Shown piece after piece: positions 1 to 5,344 of a DNA stretch of 5,344 bases. Every line of letters starts with the position of its first letter. Positions within the stretch are counted from its first letter, which is position 1. This DNA comes from Haloferacaceae archaeon (GTDB lineage: Archaea; Halobacteriota; Halobacteria; Halobacteriales; Haloferacaceae): the NCBI GenBank assembly GCA_018609965.1, contig JAHENP010000070.1, positions 1 through 5,344 on the forward strand. Direction: 5' to 3'. The notes under the pieces were generated by a model. The model was not told where the DNA came from, searched no databases, and saw only the letters and a program-made list of their open reading frames with translations. The position numbers and the translations under genes are program-made.

Positions 1-32
1 CCCGGGACGCTTCCGTGTCGAAAACTGTACTC

Positions 33-55
33 CGACCGAGGGTTTAAATCGGTCG
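33..55. repeat. Inverted repeat enclosing a TATA-like element
   Basis: CGACCGA at 33-39 is matched exactly by its reverse complement TCGGTCG at 49-55. The 9-base spacer contains TTTAAA (43-48). A further direct copy of CGACCGAG lies at 70-77. The dyad around a TATA-like element would suit an operator for a dimeric repressor, or a hairpin. That role is inference; only the symmetry is seen. TTTAAA is itself palindromic, so it could serve a promoter on either strand. Confidence 0.5.
43..48 (+). promoter_or_regulatory. Candidate TATA box upstream of the NTPase gene
   Basis: TTTAAA is the most A/T-rich six-mer in the leader and resembles haloarchaeal TATA boxes. Transcription would start about 25-28 bases downstream, near 70-75. 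That leaves about 20 bases of leader before the GTG at 93, or about 120 before the GTG at 195. Because the motif is palindromic it might instead drive a gene to the left of the window; no - strand start codon is seen in bases 1-30. Confidence 0.4.
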
Positions 56-194
56 AAACACGCTCGCCGCGACCGAGTGGCACGACCCGACTGTGCCAGA
101 TCCGGCGGGAACGACCCGTTCCGTGGTGATTCCTCGACCGTGTCCAACGTGCCGGGAGCGTCAGACTCTCTACGAACGGCCGAAAGTTCTCACT

Positions 195-875
195 GTGTTC
201 GTCACGGTCGGCTCCGGCAACCCGGTGAAACGTGCCGCGACGGAGGCCGCGTTCCACGACTCGGCGGCGACAGACCGGTTCGTTGACGCGACCGTCCGCG
301 CAGAGCCCGTCGACTCCGGCGTCTCCGAACAACCCCGTGGCCACGCGGAGACACGCCGCGGCGCGGTGACCCGCGCGGTTGCGGCCCACGAGACCGGCGC
401 CGACTTCGGCGTCGGGATCGAAGGCGGGGTCGGCAGTTTCGACCCCGTGACGACCGCCGAGGCGGCCGGCGGAGCGTCCGCCGAAACGACCGACGAAGCG
501 TCCGCCGAGGTGGCCGATGAGGCGTCCGCCGAGGCGGCCAACGGGGCGCCCGCCGAGGTGGCCGACGGGGCGGGTGACGCGGCTCCCGAGTCGGCCGGCG
601 GCGACCTCTCACTGCTCGTCTGGGCGGCCGTCACGGACGGGACAGAGGTCGGCGTCGCGACCGGGCCGTCGTTCCCGCTCCCGCCGGCGGTGGCTCGGCG
701 GGTCCGGGACGGCGAGGAACTCGGGCCGGTCGTCGACGACCTGCTCGACGAGTCCGGTGTCGCCCGCGGTCGTGGCACTGCTGGTGTCGTCACTGGCGGG
801 CGTGTCGACCGGCGGGACGCGCTCCGGACGGCCGTCGCCGGCGCGCTCGCGCCGTTCCGTTCCGTCGTCGAGTGA
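195..875 (+). CDS. Inosine/xanthosine triphosphatase, DUF84 (YjjX-like) family
   Basis: Predicted house-cleaning NTPase that hydrolyses non-canonical purine nucleotides (ITP, XTP) in the cytoplasm and so keeps them out of nucleic acids. Numbered from the GTG at 195 (226 aa), the family hallmarks are an N-terminal strand followed by VGSGNPVK (5-12, nucleotide-binding loop), EPVDSGVSEQPRGHAET (37-53), GVGIEGGV (72-79, acidic metal-site region), LLVWAAV (140-146) and GTAGVVTGG (193-201) near the C-terminus. The GTG at 195 is chosen because the family begins almost directly with this first strand. The frame is open further up to a GTG at 93, which would add 34 residues with a CPTC motif. Between GVGIEGGV and LLVWAAV lies an Ala/Glu/Asp-rich insertion (about 84-136), mostly made of an 8-residue repeat; I do not expect it in typical members. 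The gene converges on the glycosyltransferase gene with a 20-bp gap. The family call is firm from motifs; substrate specificity is inferred from the family. Confidence 0.85.
   Translation: MFVTVGSGNPVKRAATEAAFHDSAATDRFVDATVRAEPVDSGVSEQPRGHAETRRGAVTRAVAAHETGADFGVGIEGGVGSFDPVTTAEAAGGASAETTDEASAEVADEASAEAANGAPAEVADGAGDAAPESAGGDLSLLVWAAVTDGTEVGVATGPSFPLPPAVARRVRDGEELGPVVDDLLDESGVARGRGTAGVVTGGRVDRRDALRTAVAGALAPFRSVVE
474..569 (+). repeat. Four tandem 24-bp units inside the NTPase gene
   Basis: Units lie at 474-497, 498-521, 522-545 and 546-569. Each starts GCGTCCGCCGA or, in the last unit, GCGCCCGCCGA. Because 24 is a multiple of three the frame is kept, giving the 8-residue units ASAETTDE, ASAEVADE, ASAEAANG and APAEVADG, followed by a degenerate AGDAAPES. 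The pattern fits slippage or unequal recombination within a coding sequence. The peptide should form a flexible acidic loop on the enzyme surface. Confidence 0.9.
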
Positions 876-895
876 GCGTCGGTGGCGTCGACTCC

Positions 896-2734
896 TCAGC
901 CGTCCGTCGGTGCCGCCTCTGTCTCCAACTCCTCCTCGTCGGCCTCGCTGACGGCGGTCGTGAGCGAGACGTTCAGCGACAACATCGAGACCACCCCACC
1001 GGCGACGGTGACGAGATTCTTCACCGCGTGGTCGAGGACGGCCGCCGCGAACGCGGTCGCGGCCGGCACCCCACCCAACCCGACGGCGAAGGCGGTGAAG
1101 GCGGCCTCGTACAGCCCGATCCCGCCGGGCGACAACGGCAACACCTTCGCGAGGTTCCCCACCGAGACGGCGAAGAAGCCGACCGCGAGAAGATTCACGA
1201 GCGACAGCTCTACCGCGGGAAACGCGACCAGCACCAGGAGTGCGGTCACCACGTCTAGTGTCCAGATGACGACGCTGTTGGCACCGATCCGGGCGACCGA
1301 CCGGCGGTCACCCGCGACGCGTTGGACGCCGCCGACGAACTGCTCGGCGACGCCGGCGACGTAGTCGGCGTACGAGTCCGAGGAGACCCGTTCCACGACC
1401 GCACGGACGAGATTTCGGTCCGACCGAGCGGTTAAGAGCGTGACCAGCAGGACGGCGACCGCGGTGACCCCAACCCCGGCGGCGACCTGGACCGCCTGTT
1501 GGACGGCGGCCGTGGTCAACACCTCGCCGCCGACGTTCCCGGAGATGGCCCTCGCCACGTCTTCGGTGCCGCCGCTCACGAGCAGGCCGGCCAACACCAC
1601 CCCGGCCATCGCAGTGATCGTCAGCAGGTCGAACACCCGTTCGGCCGCCAACGACGCCCCGCCGGTCGGGTACGGAATCGCGCGTCTGGTTTTGACGACG
1701 TACGCTCGGACGCCGTCACCGATCCGCGCCGGAAACACGAGGTTGCCGGTCTGGCTGACGAACACCGCACCCGTGAGAAACCCGACCCGTTCGTGGTAGC
1801 CCAACTCCGCGAGGATATCCCGGTAGCGCAGCCCACGGAGCGGCCACGACAACAGGTAGACGGCCGCGGCGGCGGCCACCGGGAGGGCGTCGGCGCTCGC
1901 GAAGGCGGCCTGCACCTCCCCGACCGGGATGTACACCGTCATCAGTCCGAGCGCGACGACGGTGAAGAGAAGGCCGGCGGCGACCGTCACCGTCCGGTCG
2001 ATCCGTGGCGCGACGGACAGCTGCCAGAACAGCCGGCAGATCTGGCTCCCCATCCCGAACACGTCTCTGACGAGATCGACCTTCGAGTCGCCTTTTGGCT
2101 CCCACTCGACGGGGAACTCCGCGACGGTCAACCCCGCACGCTGGGCCCGGACGAGCAGCTCCGTGTCCCAGAACCAGTGGTCGTCGGCCACGTCGTCGCC
2201 GAGCCGTTCGAACGCGCTCCGGGAGACGGCCTTGAACCCACACTGGTGGTCGCGCAGTCCCGACCGGAGCACGAGCCGAACGAGCCCGTTGTACACCCGG
2301 CTCGGCACCCCACGCTCCGGTGGTCGGTCGGCCTCTGCGCCCGGCATCCACCGCGAGCCGGTCGCCACATCCGCCTCCCCCGACCGCACCCGTTCGATCA
2401 ACCCCTCTAAGTGGCGCATCTCCGTCGCGCGGTCCGTGTCGAAGTAGACGAGGGTGTCGCCGGCGGCGCGTTCGAACGCGAACTGGAGTGCCCCGCCACG
2501 GCCGAGCCGCTCGTCGCTGTGGAGGTGTCGAACCCGGTTGTCTTCTGCCGCGATCCGGTCGGCGATCTCCGGTGTCCGGTCGTCACAGCCGTCCTCGGCG
2601 ACGATCACCTCGAACCCGTCGGCCGGGAGGAACCCGTCGAGCGTGTCGAGCGTCACGCGGATCGTCTCCGCGATCGTCTCTGCCTCGTTGTACGCCGGGA
2701 GCACGACACTCACCCCGACGGCCCGCTCTGTCAT
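896..2734 (-). CDS. aglD: AglD-like glycosyltransferase fused to a flippase-like membrane domain
   Basis: Likely membrane glycosyltransferase that uses or makes a dolichol-phosphate-linked sugar for glycosylating S-layer or other surface proteins, as AglD does in Haloferax volcanii. Numbered from the ATG at 2734 (612 aa), residues about 8-175 are a GT-A family 2 domain: PAYNEAET (13-20), AEDGCDD (46-52), the metal-binding DTD (99-101), TGSRW (125-129), QCGFKA (164-169) and DTELL (190-194). From about 250 to 590 there are roughly eight hydrophobic segments with the hallmarks of the lysylphosphatidylglycerol synthase/UPF0104 membrane family: SQTGNLVFPARIGDGVRAY (327-345), ERVFDLL (365-371) and NLAKVLPLSPGGIGLYEA (527-544). 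An acidic tail follows. This fusion and length match AglD. The ATG at 2734 is preferred over the in-frame GTG at 2752 because a TATA-like element sits about 28 bases upstream, which suits a leaderless transcript. The family is well supported. The symbol rests on architecture, since haloarchaea carry several related paralogues and no other agl gene is in view. Confidence 0.82.
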   Translation of the reverse strand: MTERAVGVSVVLPAYNEAETIAETIRVTLDTLDGFLPADGFEVIVAEDGCDDRTPEIADRIAAEDNRVRHLHSDERLGRGGALQFAFERAAGDTLVYFDTDRATEMRHLEGLIERVRSGEADVATGSRWMPGAEADRPPERGVPSRVYNGLVRLVLRSGLRDHQCGFKAVSRSAFERLGDDVADDHWFWDTELLVRAQRAGLTVAEFPVEWEPKGDSKVDLVRDVFGMGSQICRLFWQLSVAPRIDRTVTVAAGLLFTVVALGLMTVYIPVGEVQAAFASADALPVAAAAAVYLLSWPLRGLRYRDILAELGYHERVGFLTGAVFVSQTGNLVFPARIGDGVRAYVVKTRRAIPYPTGGASLAAERVFDLLTITAMAGVVLAGLLVSGGTEDVARAISGNVGGEVLTTAAVQQAVQVAAGVGVTAVAVLLVTLLTARSDRNLVRAVVERVSSDSYADYVAGVAEQFVGGVQRVAGDRRSVARIGANSVVIWTLDVVTALLVLVAFPAVELSLVNLLAVGFFAVSVGNLAKVLPLSPGGIGLYEAAFTAFAVGLGGVPAATAFAAAVLDHAVKNLVTVAGGVVSMLSLNVSLTTAVSEADEEELETEAAPTDG

Positions 2735-2758
2735 CGTCACTGGTTGGTCCACCTTCGT

Positions 2759-2767
2759 GTAAGTACC
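2759..2767 (-). promoter_or_regulatory. Candidate TATA element for the aglD-like gene
   Basis: On the - strand this reads GGTACTTAC, with TACTTA centred near 2762. That is about 28 bases upstream of the A of the ATG at 2734, the spacing expected between a haloarchaeal TATA box and a leaderless start codon. It supports the ATG over the GTG at 2752, which lies only about 10 bases away and so too close to be transcribed from this element. Confidence 0.4.
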
Positions 2768-2815
2768 TTCTGACCCCGTCCGGTGAAACCACCCGCGCGC
2801 CGACGTGTGCGTTCC

Positions 2816-2923
2816 GTGTTAACCGGTCGTACCGACGCCGCTGGCGTGCGGCTCCCGTGGTCGCTCGTTCGCGGCGCTCACGGAGCGTAATCGCACGACG
2901 GCGCGGTGTTAATCTGACGTACC
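2816..2923 (+). repeat. Imperfect 18-bp direct repeat in the divergent intergenic region
   Basis: GTGTTAACCGGTCGTACC (2816-2833) and GTGTTAATCTGACGTACC (2906-2923) match at 15 of 18 positions and lie exactly 90 bp apart, start to start. They sit between the divergent aglD-like and DUF7123 genes, in a region with no coding potential. They could be paired binding sites for a regulator, or each may include a TATA-like TTAA. No known regulator site is recognised. Confidence 0.5.
2851..2886. repeat. Imperfect inverted repeat between divergent genes
   Basis: GCTCCCGTG (2851-2859) pairs with CACGGAGC (2879-2886) if one base is bulged, around a 19-base G+C-rich loop. Just before it, ACGCC (2835-2839) pairs with GGCGT (2843-2847) over a 3-base loop. 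These may be fortuitous in G+C-rich sequence. No T-run follows, so an intrinsic terminator is not supported. Confidence 0.25.
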
Positions 2924-2930
2924 AAACGGG

Positions 2931-2937
2931 CTTTTGG
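2931..2937 (+). promoter_or_regulatory. Weak TATA-like element for the DUF7123 gene
   Basis: CTTTTGG centred near 2934 lies about 26 bases upstream of the ATG at 2960, the spacing of a leaderless haloarchaeal promoter. The alternative is TTAAT at 2909-2913, which would start transcription near 2936-2938 and leave a leader of about 22 bases before 2960. Neither matches the consensus closely. Confidence 0.3.
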
Positions 2938-2959
2938 GGCGGCTCACGTGGAATGGAGT

Positions 2960-3205
2960 ATGAGCACGACGGCGACACAGACGACCGGCACGGAACTGAA
3001 CGGCAAACAACGGCGCATCCTCTCGTACCTCCGGGCCAACGTCGACGACCAGACGTACTTCAAGTCCCGGCTGATCGCCGAGGAGTTGGATCTCACCGCC
3101 AAGGAGGTGGGCGCCAACATGACCGCGATCTGTGACGGGGAGTTCGATGTCGAGGTGGACAAGTGGGGCTACTCCTCGGGGACGACCTGGATGGTGACGG
3201 CCTGA
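2960..3205 (+). CDS. Small winged-helix protein, haloarchaeal DUF7123 type
   Basis: An 81-residue protein I recognise as the small conserved haloarchaeal DUF7123 type; its function is not established. After a Thr-rich tail (2-13), GKQRRILSYLRANV (15-28) reads as the first helix. QTYFKSRLIAEELDL (31-45) and TAKEVGANMTAI (46-57) look like the helix-turn-helix with its recognition helix. FDVEVDKWG and TTWMVTA (62-81) would be the two strands of a wing. This suggests DNA binding, which is inferred from predicted secondary structure only. The ATG at 2960 is preferred. An in-frame GTG at 2948 would add MEWS, and the ATG at 2953 is out of frame. The gene is divergent from the aglD-like gene and convergent with pstB, whose stop lies 31 bp away. 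A role in phosphate regulation is conceivable from its position but is not shown by the sequence. Confidence 0.8.
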   Translation: MSTTATQTTGTELNGKQRRILSYLRANVDDQTYFKSRLIAEELDLTAKEVGANMTAICDGEFDVEVDKWGYSSGTTWMVTA

Positions 3206-3236
3206 GAGCCGGACCACTCGGCCGCGAGACCGCGAC

Positions 3237-4163
3237 TCAGCCGAACTTCCCGGTGATGTAGTCCTCGACGCGTTGGCTCTCGGGGTTCTCGAAGATCTTC
3301 TCCGTGCGGTCGTACTCGACGAGCTCCCCGCCGGTGAGGAACACCGCCGTCCGGTCGGAGATCCGGGCGGCCTGTTGCATGTTGTGGGTGACGATGACGA
3401 CCGTGTACGACTCCGCCAGTTCGGCGATCAGATCCTCGATCTTCGAGGTGGCGACCGGGTCCAACGCCGACGCCGGCTCGTCCATCAGGATCACCTCCGG
3501 GTCGACCGCGATGGCACGCGCGATACAGAGCCGTTGTTGTTGGCCCCCCGAGAGGCCCGTCGCGGTCTCGTCGAGCCGGTCGTTCACCTCCTCCCACAGC
3601 GCCGCCTTCCGGAGTGACTCCTCGACGACCGCGTCGAGGTCGTCCGTCCGGCCCTGCACCCGCAGTCCGTAGGCGACGTTGTCGTAGATGCTCTTGGGGA
3701 ACGGGTTGGGGTGTTGGAACACCATCCCGACCTGCCGCCGGAGTGCGACCGGGTCGACCTCGTCGGCGTAGATCTCCGCGTCCTGGAAGAACAGCTCCCC
3801 GTCGACGCGCGCGATGTCCACCAGGTCGTTCATCCGGTTGATCGACCGGAGAAACGTCGACTTCCCACACCCCGACGGGCCGATCATCGCGGTCACCCGG
3901 TTGGCCGGAATCCGGATCGACACGTCGTCTAACGCCTGTGTGTCGCCGTAGTACACGTCCAACCCGCGGGCGGTGACGACCGGCTCCGTGGCCGCCGTCT
4001 CGCGGCGCTCGCGTTCCGAGAGCCCGCCACCGCCGGGGTCGGTGTCGACCAACTGGTCGGCGTCTGCGCTCGGGTCGGCCGCGTCCGTCCCCGAACCCGC
4101 GGTGTCTGTGCTCGGCTCGGTGGGGTCTGTGCTCGACTCCGTCTGTGTGGTGTCTCGTGACAT
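3237..4163 (-). CDS. pstB: Phosphate ABC transporter ATP-binding protein PstB
   Basis: Cytoplasmic ATPase that dimerises on the PstC-PstA channel and powers high-affinity phosphate uptake. All ABC motifs are intact in the 308 residues: Walker [10 protein letters not shown] (95-103), Q-loop FQHPNPFP (149-156, with the [11 protein letters not shown] context typical of PstB), signature LSGGQQQR (204-211), Walker B VILMDEP (224-230), D-loop SALDP (232-236) and switch histidine in VTHNM (258-262). The C-terminal EKIFENP and YITGKFG are also PstB hallmarks. Bacterial PstB is about 250-260 aa; the excess here is an acidic Ser/Thr/Asp/Pro-rich N-terminal extension of about 60 residues, partly built of a 7-residue repeat. 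The ATG at 4163 is supported because it overlaps the pstA stop by one base (TGATG), a translational-coupling arrangement. I see no alternative start between it and the ABC domain. The open frame continues upstream of 4163, but only as a shadow of pstA. phoU does not follow. Confidence 0.95.
   Translation of the reverse strand: MSRDTTQTESSTDPTEPSTDTAGSGTDAADPSADADQLVDTDPGGGGLSERERRETAATEPVVTARGLDVYYGDTQALDDVSIRIPANRVTAMIGPSGCGKSTFLRSINRMNDLVDIARVDGELFFQDAEIYADEVDPVALRRQVGMVFQHPNPFPKSIYDNVAYGLRVQGRTDDLDAVVEESLRKAALWEEVNDRLDETATGLSGGQQQRLCIARAIAVDPEVILMDEPASALDPVATSKIEDLIAELAESYTVVIVTHNMQQAARISDRTAVFLTGGELVEYDRTEKIFENPESQRVEDYITGKFG
4062..4133 (-). repeat. Degenerate 21-bp/7-residue repeats at the PstB N-terminus
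   Basis: PstB residues 11-38 fall into four 7-residue units, [21 protein letters not shown] and SADADQL, with Asp always in third place. At DNA level the + strand text GTCTGTGCTCG recurs at 4104-4114 and 4125-4135, a 21-bp period. The later units have diverged. The segment is hydrophilic and probably disordered, lying before the ABC domain, which begins near residue 60. Confidence 0.65.
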
Positions 4164-5218
4164 CAGTGTGTCTCCCGTTCGAACTTGTTCCGGACGAGAA
4201 TCGCAATCGAGTTCATCGTGAGCAGGACGACCAACAACGTCACCACGCCCGCCGCAACGACGCCGTGTTGGAACGCCTCGCTGGGGTAGCTCGACCAGAC
4301 GAACACCTGCATCGGCATCGCGGACGTGCGGCTGAACAACCCCGACGGCGGGCTGAACGCGGTGGTGGCGACACCGATCATGATCAGCGGCGCCGTCTCG
4401 CCGATTGCGCGCCCCAACGCGAGGATCGTCCCGGTGAGGGTGCCGGGCAACGCCTGTGGCAACACCACCCGTCGGATCGTCTGCCACCGGGTCGCTCCCA
4501 TCCCGTAGGAGGCCTGCCGGAGCGAGTCCGGCACCGACTGGATCGCCTCCCGGGCGGAGATGATGACGATCGGGAGGATCAACAACGACAGCGTGAACGC
4601 CGCCGTGATCACGGTCCCGACGCCCAGGTTCGCCAGGTTGGCGAACACGCCCAGCCCGAGCAGTCCGTAGACGACCGACGGCACCCCCGCCAGGTTCGAG
4701 ATATTGATCCGGACGAGCCTGGCGAACGCGCCGGCGACACCGCTCGTGGGGGCGTACTCCTCTAAGTAGACGGCGGCGCCGATAGCGACGACCAACGTGA
4801 TGACCGCCACGAGCACGATCACGAACACCGACCCGATGATCGCGGGGTACAGCCCCGCGTCGGCGGCCGTCTGTGACGGATCGCTGGTGACGTACTGCCA
4901 GTCGAACCACGGCGCCGGCCCGGTGATCCCAACCAGGTCCGTCACCGCGACCGTCGCCGCCAGCCCGCCGGCGACCCCGGCCGGGCCGACCACCCCCGGC
5001 CACCGGCTGTCGGCGACGTTGTTCCAAACAACCAGCGCCGTCGGTGCAAGCGCCGTGATGAAAAGCAACCAGACGGACCGGGCGACCCCCGTCCGGTCGA
5101 CGAGCGGCACGCCGAGGACGGCCACCGCGAGCAGTCCGGCGGCCGCGTAGTTGCCGTTCCCCAGCCCCAGCCGGTCGTCGACGACATACCGGACGATCCC
5201 CGCCGCCGGAACGACCAC
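4163..5218 (-). CDS. pstA: Phosphate ABC transporter permease PstA (downstream open frame)
   Basis: One of the two membrane subunits of the phosphate importer. Numbered from the GTG at 5218 (351 aa), the C-terminal two-thirds is a complete permease core: a long hydrophobic stretch (123-152), the Pst-type [20 protein letters not shown] (171-190), further membrane segments near 200-222, 258-285 and 318-342, and the cytoplasmic EAA-type coupling loop (224-256, with [20 protein letters not shown]) that docks on PstB. The first ~120 residues hold about three more hydrophobic segments and belong to the extra N-terminal membrane region of haloarchaeal PstA. The start is doubtful. The same frame stays open and hydrophobic upstream to the window edge, except for a TAG at 5228-5230, so the GTG at 5218 is merely the first possible start after that stop. 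It has no visible Shine-Dalgarno sequence. The stop overlaps the pstB start by one base. Family assignment is firm; whether the gene is intact is not. Confidence 0.85.
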   Translation of the reverse strand: MVVPAAGIVRYVVDDRLGLGNGNYAAAGLLAVAVLGVPLVDRTGVARSVWLLFITALAPTALVVWNNVADSRWPGVVGPAGVAGGLAATVAVTDLVGITGPAPWFDWQYVTSDPSQTAADAGLYPAIIGSVFVIVLVAVITLVVAIGAAVYLEEYAPTSGVAGAFARLVRINISNLAGVPSVVYGLLGLGVFANLANLGVGTVITAAFTLSLLILPIVIISAREAIQSVPDSLRQASYGMGATRWQTIRRVVLPQALPGTLTGTILALGRAIGETAPLIMIGVATTAFSPPSGLFSRTSAMPMQVFVWSSYPSEAFQHGVVAAGVVTLLVVLLTMNSIAILVRNKFERETH

Positions 5219-5227
5219 CGTGAGGAG

Positions 5228-5344
5228 CTACACCAACGGCGCACCCAGCAACGCCGCGACCGTCGTCAGCGGCCCCAACAGGAGCGTGCCAACGACCGGC
5301 CCGCCGACGAGCGCGACGAGGGAGCCGACCCCGATCCAGGTGGC
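5228..5344 (-). pseudogene. pstA: Upstream pstA coding segment ending at an in-frame TAG, cut by the window edge
   Basis: Reading the pstA frame leftward from the right edge gives 38 sense codons ([15 protein letters not shown]... ending GAPLV), then TAG at 5228-5230, then LLT and the GTG at 5218. Residues on both sides are Gly/Val/Leu-rich and membrane-like, and merge naturally into one protein. I therefore read this as part of pstA broken by one nonsense codon, and not as a separate gene. The stop lies only about 115 bases from the end of the sequence, so an error is possible. The true start is beyond the window. Confidence 0.6.

Noticed and set aside
33..55. A tRNA T-arm or 3' tRNA end suggested by GGGTTTAAATC
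   Set aside because: The stem is 7 bp with a 9-base loop, not 5 bp with 7; the TTC of a T-loop is missing, and no acceptor, D or anticodon arms are found around it.
170..793. Long - strand open frames opposite the NTPase, including an Arg/Pro-rich one at 202-612
   Set aside because: High G+C makes antisense frames open by default. These give Arg/Pro/Ser-rich peptides without family motifs, while the + strand frame has the full DUF84 motif set.
1499..2410. A 303-codon + strand open frame opposite the aglD-like gene
   Set aside because: Its product is His/Arg/Pro-rich with no recognisable motif and it lies wholly antisense to a gene with clear GT2 and membrane-family motifs.
3208..3222. Small stem GCCG-N7-CGGC between the DUF7123 gene and pstB as a terminator
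   Set aside because: Only 4 bp, in G+C-rich sequence, and with no T-run on either strand.
4164..5027. N-terminal extension of pstB up to 5027 (596-residue form)
   Set aside because: The extra part is the pstA gene read in another frame, Arg-rich and without motifs. The ATG at 4163 overlaps the pstA stop in the classic operon manner.
5231..5344. Treating the right-edge open frame as the C-terminus of pstC
   Set aside because: It is in the same frame as pstA and flows into it with similar hydrophobic character. It shows none of the EAA-loop or C-terminal features expected at the end of PstC.

Overview
The window is about two-thirds G+C, its proteins are rich in Asp, Glu, Ala and Val, its genes are tightly packed, and its likely promoters are TATA-type elements just upstream of start codons. 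Together with the protein families present, this points to a haloarchaeon (class Halobacteria). No rRNA, tRNA, insertion sequence or CRISPR array is visible.

Layout, left to right. Positions 1-194 are a leader or promoter region with a TATA-like TTTAAA inside an inverted repeat. Next, on the + strand, is a DUF84-family inosine/xanthosine triphosphatase (about 195-875, possibly from 93). A block of four 24-bp tandem repeats is inserted in its coding sequence. Twenty bases further on, a convergent - strand gene (896-2734) encodes a two-part membrane protein: a family 2 glycosyltransferase fused to a flippase-like multi-pass domain, the architecture of AglD of haloarchaeal S-layer N-glycosylation. 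A divergent intergenic region of about 225 bp carries promoter-like elements for both flanking genes and an 18-bp imperfect direct repeat. It leads to a small + strand winged-helix protein (2960-3205, haloarchaeal DUF7123 type).

The right part (3237-5344) holds the end of a phosphate ABC transporter operon on the - strand: pstA, then pstB, joined by a one-base stop/start overlap. PstA is half of the membrane channel and PstB is the ATPase that powers phosphate import. The partner genes pstC and pstS would be expected beyond the right edge. phoU, often found directly after pstB, is not there; the DUF7123 gene ends head-on 31 bp away.

The most notable observation is an in-frame TAG (5228-5230) in pstA. 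The same frame stays open and membrane-like on both sides, so the annotated 351-aa PstA is probably the downstream part of a longer haloarchaeal PstA. The cause may be a real nonsense mutation, a restart after a short gap, or an error near the sequence end. The second theme is short in-frame tandem repeats coding acidic, low-complexity peptide in two conserved enzymes: an 8-residue unit in the NTPase and a 7-residue unit at the PstB N-terminus. I see ordinary conserved haloarchaeal genes with local oddities, and no evidence for a new multi-gene system.
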